Origin: an uncultured Campylobacter sp.
GTDB taxonomy: Bacteria; Campylobacterota; Campylobacteria; Campylobacterales; Campylobacteraceae
Reading direction: 5' to 3'
Assembly (NCBI RefSeq): GCF_938045775.1
Contig: NZ_CALIBH010000268.1
Location: 1-5,913 of the forward strand
DNA length: 5,913 bases
The notes beneath the pieces are model-generated. The model made no database searches. It worked only from the letters and a program-made list of their open reading frames with translations, and was not told the DNA's origin. The position numbers and the translations under genes are program-made. Position 1 is the stretch's first letter, and each line of letters starts with the position of its first letter. Positions 1 through 5,278 of this stretch are shown here, piece after piece.

Positions 1-512
1 TCGCGGCTGTTTGCACGGTCTGCGCGCTAAGCGATGCCGTATTTACGGCCGTAGGGATATTTTTAATCGGCGGCGCCCTTAAGCAAGACTCGCTTCTTAC
101 CCAAATTTTAAGCATAGGCGGGATCATATTTCTGCTCTGCTACGCGCTAAGCTCGTTTTTTAGCGCCTGCAGGGGCTCGCATTTTGCCAAGATCCAAAAC
201 TCGACAAATAGCCCGCTAGCGCCCGTCGTAGCCAAAGCCCTTGCGGTGACGCTTCTAAATCCGCATGTGTATTTAGACACCGTCGTGGTCGTGGGCTCGC
301 TCGGCGCTACGATCGCGGATGCACAAAAGCCGTGGTTTTACGCGGGAGTTATGTTTGTATCGTTTGCATGGTTTTTCGGCTTGGGCTACGGCTCAAGCGC
401 ACTTTCGAAGCTTTTTGCAAGCAGTAGGGCATGGCGCATAATCGATGCGCTCGTGGGGGTTTTGATGCTGTATATGGCGTATCTGATCGCGAAGTTTGTC
501 TTTAAAATTTAA
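1..512 (+). CDS. LysE/ArgO-family amino-acid exporter, 3' part
   Basis: Inner-membrane exporter of the LysE family, which expels basic amino acids such as lysine or arginine. The 5' end lies outside the window; the frame is open from base 3 and gives 169 residues, so roughly 35-45 N-terminal residues are missing compared with E. coli ArgO (about 211). Seen: an entering hydrophobic helix with CALSD (residues 7-11, compare CAISD in ArgO), a second helix at about 32-53, then the family signature TLLNPHVYLDTVVVVGSLG (84-101), a helix with SFAWFFGLG (120-128), and a last helix ending in AKFVFKI. The signature segment is nearly identical to ArgO/LysE, so the family is firm, but lysine and arginine cannot be told apart. 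An ATG at 246 is internal and not the true start. No clear terminator follows; the next gene starts 39 bases downstream, so read-through is possible. Confidence 0.9.
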   Translation, partial: AAVCTVCALSDAVFTAVGIFLIGGALKQDSLLTQILSIGGIIFLLCYALSSFFSACRGSHFAKIQNSTNSPLAPVVAKALAVTLLNPHVYLDTVVVVGSLGATIADAQKPWFYAGVMFVSFAWFFGLGYGSSALSKLFASSRAWRIIDALVGVLMLYMAYLIAKFVFKI

Positions 513-522
513 AATTTCACGC

Positions 523-528
523 TAAAAT
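523..528 (+). promoter_or_regulatory. candidate -10 box (TAAAAT) for the 552-1040 gene
   Basis: GCTAAAAT, the common Campylobacter -10 form, lies 23 bases before the start codon, behind an A/T-rich stretch (501-517) and with no -35 match. Initiation would fall near 534-536 and give a very short leader. The word is frequent in this AT-rich DNA, so this is a candidate only. Confidence 0.4.
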
Positions 529-542
529 TCCGCATTCTTGAT

Positions 543-548
543 AAAGGA
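543..548 (+). promoter_or_regulatory. ribosome binding site deciding between two starts
   Basis: AAAGGA lies 3 bases before ATG 552 and 6 bases before the adjacent in-frame ATG 555. The other genes in the window have about 5-7 bases between this motif and the start codon. Spacing therefore favours 555, which would shorten the protein by one methionine. Confidence 0.6.
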
Positions 549-551
549 TCT

Positions 552-1040
552 ATGATGAAAATTGAAATTGAAAGCGGGCTTGAACTAAAAGAGGCCTTGT
601 GGCGCGTAGAGAAAGCTCTGCGACTAGTGACCGACAAGGACGGCAAAATCACATCGAGCGCGACGCTTTACGTGGGCAAACATTCGCTTTTAAATTTACT
701 CGATACCAACCAGATCGAAAATATCCAAAACGCCTATGCGCGCGCCAGGACGGAATTTCGCGCGGAGATGCTGGGCGTGCTGGAGGGCTTTTTATCGCAA
801 GAGGATGCCGAGAAAGATCCGGAATACGCGCTATTTAATCAGCTCTACCAAATGGCGATGACCGCGGGCAGAAAGAGCGATATTTTTATCCATGTCCAAG
901 GCATCAGCGAAAACGAGGTCGTGCTGCGCGTGTATCAGCGCTTCGAGCTGGAGGGTGGCGAGACAATATATTACGCAGGCGGTGAGTTTAGCTACACTCT
1001 GGATGAAAATTTTGGCAAAATTTATCGCTACGAAATTTGA
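552..1040 (+). CDS. hypothetical soluble protein, 162 aa
   Basis: I do not recognise this protein. It has no signal peptide, membrane helix or cysteine. It is acidic and looks alternately helical and stranded: an amphipathic N-terminal part (residues 8-25, GLELKEALWRVEKALRLV), a charged helix rich in Ala, Arg and Glu (55-95), and a C-terminal half with strand-like stretches (IFIHVQGI 111-118, EVVLRVYQRFEL 122-133, ETIYYAGGEFSYTL 137-150). The two adjacent ATG codons leave the start uncertain by one residue, and ribosome-site spacing favours the second, at 555. Codon use matches the neighbours and the frame is uninterrupted, so it is very likely a real gene. It follows the exporter on the same strand but has a candidate promoter of its own. 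It is probably a cytoplasmic protein restricted to Campylobacter and relatives, which is inference. Confidence 0.8.
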   Translation: MMKIEIESGLELKEALWRVEKALRLVTDKDGKITSSATLYVGKHSLLNLLDTNQIENIQNAYARARTEFRAEMLGVLEGFLSQEDAEKDPEYALFNQLYQMAMTAGRKSDIFIHVQGISENEVVLRVYQRFELEGGETIYYAGGEFSYTLDENFGKIYRYEI

Positions 1041-1327
1041 TTTTAGTGGTGCGGCGCAAGATCGGTGCCGCCTCGATCGTAAATATCGCACTACGCTTCT
1101 TTGCTGTAGCGTATAAATTTAAACTCTAAAACACGTGACGAGCTAAATTTAGACAAACTTTCTGCAACGATAAAATTCCGCTCGGTTCAATTTATCGTAA
1201 TTTCAAATTTAAAGCTACATGTAAATTTTTATCCTTCGATACGCAAATTTTACCCTACTGCCCGCCGGCGTTCTAGCCCGCTTTGCCCTGCGCCCGTCAA
1301 AATTTTTAACCGAGCTCGCATGAAATT
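1041..1327. other. convergent intergenic region with weak hairpins
   Basis: This gap separates two genes that point at each other, so both transcripts should end here. Two imperfect hairpins are visible: GCGGCGC at 1051-1057 pairing with bases 1065-1071 (7 bp including one G-T pair, 7-base loop), and TACGCT 1092-1097 pairing with AGCGTA 1108-1113. Neither is followed by a T run on either strand, so I do not call a terminator. The remainder is AAATTT-rich. An 8-bp palindrome (CGCCGGCG, 1263-1270) and a partial copy of the transporter's 3' end (about 1218-1258) are also present. No convincing gene is seen. Confidence 0.5.
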
Positions 1328-2287
1328 TTACTCCTCAGGCACGCAAATTTCGCCGCGCCGCATCGCTTTTACCGTGTAAAAGCCCACGATACCTATAAAA
1401 ACGCATAAGATAGCAAAACCCGCCGCTCCCGCAAACAAGAAAAATTTGATCCCGTTAAACTTAAACGCTCGCAAAAACGCGATGCTAGCCGCAGCCGTCG
1501 GGAAGGTAAACGCCCACCACGAGAGGAAAAATTTAAGCCGCAAAAAGCTTTTAAACATAAAAAGGATGAGAAGCGCGAAAAATAGCGTGATGTAGAGCAT
1601 GATCTTCGCTGTGACGTCAAAGCTGCCGGTGAGCTTGACGTAGTCTAAAAACGCTATCGCAGGCGGCGCGATCACGATAAAAAGCGTCGGGATAAATTTC
1701 TGCGGCATCTGATCGTGAAAGATGATGCGGTAAAACAAAACTGCAAAAAGCACGGGCCAAAAAAATATCCCGATAGCAAAATAATACCACGCAAGCTCGC
1801 TCGCAGCGGGCGCTGCTAGCGGGACGAAGAGATTGCCCACGATCGGGATGAACCACGCTGGGTTTGAGTGCGCGATCTGGACGTTATTTTTGATCCAAAA
1901 AGACACGACGTGCAGCGTGATAAAGGTCTGAAACGCTACGCCCACGCAAAAAAGCGCATCGTAAACGGGCGCGAAGTCCCGCCAGAGCGAGGCGACTAGC
2001 AGCGTGCCAATCGAAAATGCGGCGAAAAAATTTACGCGCACCGGGTGGAAAAACTCCGCCTTGCAAGCCTGCGGGTATCTGATGAGTTTTGCCGCGTAAC
2101 AAGCGCAGATGAGCGCGTATGCTAGGCTAGCCGCGCCGCGTAAAATCTCAAAAACCGCGCCTGAGATATCAAATATCAAATTTAGCCGCTCGTATGCGAG
2201 AGCTAGTCCGCCAAGCCCCATAACTACGGTGTAAAACATGATCGGAAAGTGCTGCAGCCAGCTTGGTTTTTCATCCTGCGTTTTCAT
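1328..2287 (-). CDS. TDT/SLAC1 (TehA-like) anion transporter
   Basis: Inner-membrane protein of the tellurite-resistance/dicarboxylate transporter (TDT) family, which includes bacterial TehA, plant SLAC1 anion channels and the yeast sulfite exporter Ssu1. It is 319 aa, usual for the family, with about ten hydrophobic segments (roughly 13-33, 50-69, 85-103, 108-131, 143-160, 166-187, 198-216, 228-246, 252-273, 281-306). Family-like motifs are NPAWFIPIVGN (142-152) and SWWAFTFPTAAAS (256-268). The latter lies in the ninth segment, which carries the gating phenylalanine in TehA/SLAC1; F260 and F262 are the residues to compare. The start is supported by AAGGA at 2293-2297, five bases upstream on the minus strand. 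It is divergent from the Crp/Fnr-SQR block and shares its 167-bp regulatory gap. The substrate cannot be read from sequence; given the neighbours, a sulfur oxyanion such as sulfite is a reasonable guess, and tellurite or dicarboxylate are alternatives. Confidence 0.88.
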   Translation of the reverse strand: MKTQDEKPSWLQHFPIMFYTVVMGLGGLALAYERLNLIFDISGAVFEILRGAASLAYALICACYAAKLIRYPQACKAEFFHPVRVNFFAAFSIGTLLVASLWRDFAPVYDALFCVGVAFQTFITLHVVSFWIKNNVQIAHSNPAWFIPIVGNLFVPLAAPAASELAWYYFAIGIFFWPVLFAVLFYRIIFHDQMPQKFIPTLFIVIAPPAIAFLDYVKLTGSFDVTAKIMLYITLFFALLILFMFKSFLRLKFFLSWWAFTFPTAAASIAFLRAFKFNGIKFFLFAGAAGFAILCVFIGIVGFYTVKAMRRGEICVPEE

Positions 2288-2319
2288 ATTTTTCCTTGTT
2301 TTTTCTAAATTTTACCCCA

Positions 2320-2325
2320 ATTTTA
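2320..2325 (-). promoter_or_regulatory. candidate -10 box for the TDT transporter
   Basis: Read on the minus strand this is GCTAAAAT, the same -10 form seen before other genes here, about 32 bases before the start codon at 2287. A second TAAAAT copy lies at 2309-2314, so the exact position is uncertain. No -35 is apparent, as is normal for Campylobacter. Confidence 0.35.
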
Positions 2326-2398
2326 GCGCAATTTCGGTGAGTTGGTCACGAAATAAATCAATGCTTAAAATATTTTGTAGCTAAATTTTATTACCGCG

Positions 2399-2412
2399 CT
2401 TTTACGTAAAAG
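2399..2412. promoter_or_regulatory. perfect 14-bp palindrome, probable operator
   Basis: CTTTTACGTAAAAG is a perfect inverted repeat ending four bases before the TATAAT box of the Crp/Fnr-like gene. Its centre would lie near -23 relative to the expected transcription start. A protein bound there should block RNA polymerase, so autorepression by the adjacent regulator is the simplest model. It is not a standard FNR (TTGATnnnnATCAA) or CRP (TGTGAnnnnnnTCACA) site. A separate AT-only palindrome (AAAATATTTT, 2367-2376) lies further upstream. Confidence 0.5.
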
Positions 2413-2416
2413 AAAA

Positions 2417-2422
2417 TATAAT
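2417..2422 (+). promoter_or_regulatory. consensus -10 box (TATAAT) for the Crp/Fnr gene
   Basis: An exact TATAAT lies 32 bases before the start codon, predicting a leader of roughly 25-28 bases. There is no good -35; the spacer is filled by the palindrome at 2399-2412. This is probably the main promoter of the regulator-SQR-DUF2892 block. Confidence 0.65.
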
Positions 2423-2454
2423 TAAACAAAGCCAAATTTAACCAAGGAGCGCGT

Positions 2455-3090
2455 ATGTTGGGAGACGAGCTAAAAGATACGCTAAAGCAACGGTTTACGT
2501 CTAAATTTACGCTTAGTGCACAGGATAAAGAGGCAGTGTTAAAAAGCGCGACGCTAAGAAGCTTTAAAAAAGGCGAGAGGATATACCTAAAAGACGGTTG
2601 TCTGGGCTACGCGATCATCATAAGCGGGCGTGCGCGCGGGCTGGTTAGCACGAGTAATTTTAAAGAGATCACCGTCTTTAACCTACAAGACGGCGATAGC
2701 TGTATGCTGTGCGGCTTTTGCTCGCTAGGAGCGTTACAAGCGGAGATAAATTTGCAAATCGAAGATGACGTGCGGATGATTTTGATACCAAGAGAGATAT
2801 TTAAGAGGCTACGCGAAAACTATCCGCAGGTGGCAAATCACGCGCTAGAGCTCATGGCTACGCGCTTTAGCTCGGCGATAACCGCTATGGATCAGACGCT
2901 GTTTTTGCCACTAACTAGGCGAATAATAAATTTCCTCGAGCAAAACGGCGCGAAAAACGGGCTAAAGATCACGCACGAACAGATCGCAAACGACATCGCT
3001 AGCGCGAGAGAGGCTGTATCAAGAGCGCTAAAAGAGATGCAGAAAAAGGGGCTCGTCGAGCTAAAACGCGGAGTCGTGACGTTAAGGTGA
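2455..3090 (+). CDS. Crp/Fnr-family regulator with CxxCxxC
   Basis: Cytoplasmic DNA-binding regulator, 211 aa. An N-terminal cyclic-nucleotide-binding-type beta barrel (about 20-110) contains KKGERIYLKDG (38-48) and FNLQDGDSC (75-83). A long dimerisation helix follows (about 115-148), then a C-terminal winged helix-turn-helix (about 152-211) with recognition helix SAREAVSRALKEM (183-195); R185, E186, S189 and R190 align with the DNA-contacting positions of Crp and Fnr. The only cysteines are C49, C83, C86 and C89, all in the sensor domain; the last three form CxxCxxC. This is not the N-terminal cysteine layout of FNR, so an Fe-S cluster, a thiol/persulfide switch or another effector are all possible. 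The start has AAGGAG (2444-2449) with five-base spacing. It lies 65 bases before the SQR gene on the same strand, with no terminator between. A local role in controlling SQR is inferred from this position. Confidence 0.88.
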   Translation: MLGDELKDTLKQRFTSKFTLSAQDKEAVLKSATLRSFKKGERIYLKDGCLGYAIIISGRARGLVSTSNFKEITVFNLQDGDSCMLCGFCSLGALQAEINLQIEDDVRMILIPREIFKRLRENYPQVANHALELMATRFSSAITAMDQTLFLPLTRRIINFLEQNGAKNGLKITHEQIANDIASAREAVSRALKEMQKKGLVELKRGVVTLR

Positions 3091-3111
3091 CTTTGTTACA
3101 TATTTAAATTT

Positions 3112-3127
3112 TAAAATGCGCTATGAT
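3112..3127 (+). promoter_or_regulatory. possible secondary promoter before SQR
   Basis: The 65-base gap before SQR contains two -10-like words, TAAAAT (3112-3117) and TATGAT (3122-3127), plus TTGTTA at 3093-3098, whose spacing suits neither. The gap is AT-rich and free of a terminator, so SQR may have both read-through and its own transcript. Weak evidence. Confidence 0.3.
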
Positions 3128-3155
3128 TTGACAATAACTTCTAAAAGGAGCTTTT

Positions 3156-4502
3156 ATGCAAAGCATCGACAGAAGAGGCGTCTTGAAAATTTTAGGCGCG
3201 GCGGGGCTAGCGGCGGCGGGAGTCGCAGGGGCTAGCAAGCTAAATGCGGGAGAAAATGCGGACATCCGCGCAAATATCCTAATAATCGGCAGCGGTCTAG
3301 GCGGCATCAGCCTAGCGGCGAAATTACGACGAGATATGCCAAACGCCGAACTAACTGTCCTTGATAAGGACGAGTACTTCTACTATCAGCCCGGCTTTAC
3401 GCTCATCGCAGCCGGTCACTATCTGCCCGAAGACATAACCTACGAAAAATCAAATTTGATCCCAGACGGCGTAAAATGGATAAAACAAAATGCCGCATCC
3501 ATAGATCCGGCGGCAAATTCCGTCAAGCTAGAGGACGGGTCAAATTTGAACTACGACTACCTCGTGATAGCTAGCGGAGCGGAGTATGAGTTTGAGAGCG
3601 TAAAAGGGCTTAGCGCCGACGATATCGGTAGCGACAACGTGACTTCTATCTACACGATCCCTGGCGCCGTTGCTATGTCCGGCATAATGAAAAAAGTCGG
3701 CAAAGAAGGCGGCAAGATAGTCTTTAGCGACAACAAAACACCGATGAAGTGTTCGGGCGCAAATAAAAAAGTAACGCTGCTAACCGAAGATATGGCGCGA
3801 AATTTAGGCAACAGAGATAAGCTTGATATCTCGATATACTCGGGCGCTCGGACTATATTTTCCGCTCCTGTTTATGCTAAAATGATAGAAGGGATGCTAG
3901 AGGAGCGAGACGTGAAGTATTTTACCTCGCATCAGCTGGTTGAGGTGGACAAAAGTGCCAATATAGCGGTATTTGAGCACGCTATGCCGTACCGCGAAAA
4001 CGGCGAAAATAAACTCGCTAAAGAGCTAGTCGAAGTAAAATTTGACTACCTACACCTAGTGCCTCGCGTGAAGGCTTCTAAAATCTACGCCGATGCAGGG
4101 CTAAGCGTAGAAAAGGGTGATGTGGCAGGCAACTGGATTAGCCTCACGCGCGAGACGCTGCAACACTCGAAATTTAAAAATATATTTGCCATCGGCGACG
4201 TTTGCGGATTTCCCGCCGGTAAAACCGGAGCTAGTATACGCAAGATGTATCCAGTGCTGGCGCAAAATCTAGCCGACGCTATAAAAGGACGCGAACCGAG
4301 TGCTAGATACGGCGGCTACACTGCCTGCCCGCTACTAACGAAATTCGGCAAGGCGGTGATGGTAGAGTTTAACTGGACGGGCAAGCCCGAGCCTACGATA
4401 GCGTGCATGGGCGCGACTCGCGAGAGCTATCTAAACTGGGCGATGAAGCTATATATGATGAAGCCGATGGTCATGCAAGGCATGATAAGAGGCCTAGCGT
4501 AA
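3156..4502 (+). CDS. sqr: Tat-exported sulfide:quinone oxidoreductase (SQR)
   Basis: FAD enzyme that oxidises sulfide to sulfane sulfur or polysulfide and reduces membrane quinone. It is 448 aa. Residues 1-32 form a twin-arginine signal (DRRGVLK at 5-11, then an Ala/Gly-rich hydrophobic stretch to about 26), implying folded export and action on the periplasmic face. The FAD site follows: ILIIGSGLGG (41-50), acidic D70 ending the second strand, and YYQPGF (76-81). The redox cysteines fit SQR: C199 in PMKCSGA (197-203) and C350 in AIGDVCGFPAGKTGA (345-359). The C-terminus (YGGYTACPLLT 385-395, EFNWTGKPEP 404-413, then amphipathic RESYLNWAMKLYMMKP) matches the membrane-binding tail of type II SQRs such as human SQOR. 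In human SQOR the second cysteine directly follows GD; here it is one residue later. AAGGAG at 3145-3150 supports the start. The stop codon overlaps the ribosome site of the next gene. Confidence 0.9.
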   Translation: MQSIDRRGVLKILGAAGLAAAGVAGASKLNAGENADIRANILIIGSGLGGISLAAKLRRDMPNAELTVLDKDEYFYYQPGFTLIAAGHYLPEDITYEKSNLIPDGVKWIKQNAASIDPAANSVKLEDGSNLNYDYLVIASGAEYEFESVKGLSADDIGSDNVTSIYTIPGAVAMSGIMKKVGKEGGKIVFSDNKTPMKCSGANKKVTLLTEDMARNLGNRDKLDISIYSGARTIFSAPVYAKMIEGMLEERDVKYFTSHQLVEVDKSANIAVFEHAMPYRENGENKLAKELVEVKFDYLHLVPRVKASKIYADAGLSVEKGDVAGNWISLTRETLQHSKFKNIFAIGDVCGFPAGKTGASIRKMYPVLAQNLADAIKGREPSARYGGYTACPLLTKFGKAVMVEFNWTGKPEPTIACMGATRESYLNWAMKLYMMKPMVMQGMIRGLA

Positions 4503-4512
4503 AGGAGAGAAA

Positions 4513-4725
4513 ATGCAAAACGTTGGGATTTTAGATAAAACTATCCGCCTAGTAATCGCTGCGGTTTGGATATACGCATTTGGGTTCGTCTGCGAGTGCT
4601 GGCTGTGGCTGGTCGGACTCGTGCCGCTACTGACAGCTGTTTACGGTTATTGTCCTCTTTATAAATTTTTTGGTATAAATACGTGTAAAAAATGTAAAAA
4701 CAAAGAAAGGAAAACACAATGCTAA
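4513..4725 (+). CDS. DUF2892 (YgaP-type) membrane protein, 70 aa
   Basis: Small inner-membrane protein of the DUF2892 family, the two-helix domain also fused to the rhodanese YgaP. Seen: a family-like start (NVGILDKTIRLVIA, 3-16), two hydrophobic segments (about 11-26 and 30-45), the core LWLVGLVPLLTAVYGYCPLYKFFGINTC (31-58), and a basic tail. Cysteines are at 27, 29, 47, 58, 61 and 70; C47 and C58 belong to the typical family pattern, while the tail CKKCK adds a further pair. Its AAAGGAG (4501-4507) overlaps the SQR stop codon, so translation is probably coupled to SQR. YgaP carries sulfur on a rhodanese cysteine, so a sulfur-related membrane role is plausible, but no activity is established for the free domain. 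Its last seven bases overlap the next gene. Confidence 0.85.
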   Translation: MQNVGILDKTIRLVIAAVWIYAFGFVCECWLWLVGLVPLLTAVYGYCPLYKFFGINTCKKCKNKERKTQC

Positions 4726-4892
4726 GTAAAAAAACTAGGATAATAAGAGCGCTGATCGGACTAGCGATAATGATCGCGGGAGTGGTGTTTAGCAGCTGGT
4801 GGGGACTGGTCGGACTCGTGCCCTTTATCGTGGGCGTCACGGGATTTTGCCCGGCTTGCTACTTTTTAAACCGCTGCTCGCTAAAGCGTTAA
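4719..4892 (+). CDS. second DUF2892 membrane protein, 57 aa
   Basis: A 57-residue reading frame, easily missed because of its length. It starts at ATG 4719 inside the end of the preceding gene (7-base overlap) with AAAGGA at 4706-4711, seven bases upstream. The protein has a basic N-terminus (KKTRIIR), one long hydrophobic helix (about 11-25), the DUF2892 core SSWWGLVGLVPFIVGVTGFCP (25-45, helix 2), and a short tail with C44, C47 and C53. It is shorter than its neighbour by the Cys/Lys-rich tail. Both genes share an exact 17-base word (4609-4625 and 4806-4822) at the GLVGLVP core, which fits tandem duplication. Overlap and coupling suggest the two proteins are made together, perhaps as partners in the membrane; that is inference. 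It is the last gene before the terminator. Confidence 0.85.
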   Translation: MLSKKTRIIRALIGLAIMIAGVVFSSWWGLVGLVPFIVGVTGFCPACYFLNRCSLKR

Positions 4893-4912
4893 ATTTAGCT
4901 GCGGTATGCGGT

Positions 4913-4950
4913 TTTATCGCGTGCTTGGGGCAAGAGGCGCGATAAATTTT
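4913..4950 (+). terminator. nested hairpin terminator closing the SQR operon
   Basis: TTTATCGCG (4913-4921) pairs perfectly with CGCGATAAA (4938-4946). Inside its loop a second small hairpin, CTTG-GGG-CAAG (4924-4934), can form. TTTT follows at 4947-4950. It begins 20 bases after the last DUF2892 stop codon, the expected place for intrinsic termination. The T run is short, so efficiency may be moderate. Confidence 0.7.
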
Positions 4951-5237
4951 AGCGGCGAAGCGAGCGAGCTTTAAATTTTAAATTCTCCACGCCTTGCCGC
5001 GGAACGTTAAATTTAAACGAGCGCTTAAGGCTTAAAATTTTATCGCGCGATGCAGGGCGGTAAATTTAATGTGGTAAATTTAATCTCGTGCCGCCGTCAA
5101 TCGGCATGCCGCTATCCGCGTAAATTTTAGCGCTAGCCGCTTTCGGCGCTCTTGTTAGAGCGAGCTTGCGCTCCGCGTCAGCTATAGTCAAACTTTATGA
5201 TTAATTACACCTCGCCTCTTAAAATTCATCTTAAATT
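4951..5237. other. non-coding gap with palindromes and direct repeats
   Basis: I see no gene here on either strand; the long minus-strand open frame crossing its end mirrors the dehydrogenase gene. Structural elements seen: a 10-bp palindrome ATCGCGCGAT (5042-5051) inside a TTTTATCGCG copy that is complementary to the terminator arm; a 12-base direct repeat GGTAAATTTAAT (5059-5070 and 5073-5084); a 10-bp palindrome CGGCATGCCG (5102-5111); a hairpin GCCG-CTTT-CGGC (5136-5147) flanked by AGC/GCT; and a stem GAGCG/CGCTC (5158-5173). None resembles a tRNA or a known riboswitch to me. It may be a decayed remnant or a regulatory/structured spacer. Confidence 0.6.
5059..5084. repeat. 12-bp tandem-like direct repeat
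   Basis: GGTAAATTTAAT occurs twice with starts 14 bases apart (5059 and 5073), separated by GT. The AAATTTAA core is common in this genome, but two exact 12-mers this close are unusual. This could be a protein-binding pair or a local duplication. Confidence 0.6.
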
Positions 5238-5246
5238 TGCTAAAAT
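5238..5246 (+). promoter_or_regulatory. extended -10 promoter for the polyamine gene
   Basis: TTTGCTAAAAT contains TG one base before TAAAAT (5241-5246), a classic Campylobacter extended -10, behind an A/T-rich run (5218-5237) and without a -35. The start codon is 33 bases after the box, predicting a leader of about 25 bases. The gene is therefore transcribed independently of the SQR block. Confidence 0.6.
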
Positions 5247-5278
5247 TGCAGCTAAATTTAAAATTTAAAGGAGCCCAA

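Noticed and set aside
246..512. Short gene starting at ATG 246.
   Set aside because: The frame is open upstream to the window edge and the upstream residues match LysE/ArgO, so this ATG is internal.
1051..1071. Hairpin after the hypothetical gene as an intrinsic terminator.
   Set aside because: The stem is reasonable but no T run follows on either strand.
1250..1321. Minus-strand 23-codon frame (MRARLKILTG...) with GAGGAG nine bases upstream, just after the TDT gene.
   Set aside because: The GAGGAG is the Glu-Glu end of the transporter gene, the peptide is Arg/Gly-rich without recognisable features, and a frame this short is expected by chance.
3128..3133. TTGACA as a -35 box for SQR.
   Set aside because: It ends only 11 bases before the ribosome site, leaving no room for a -10 box and leader.
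4541..4840. Minus-strand 99-codon frame over the DUF2892 genes.
   Set aside because: It is antisense to two recognisable DUF2892 proteins with good ribosome sites; its hydrophobicity is a by-product of the complementary strand.
4893..5278. tRNA, riboswitch or CRISPR in the long gap.
   Set aside because: No cloverleaf, no regular repeat-spacer spacing and no recognisable aptamer core were seen.
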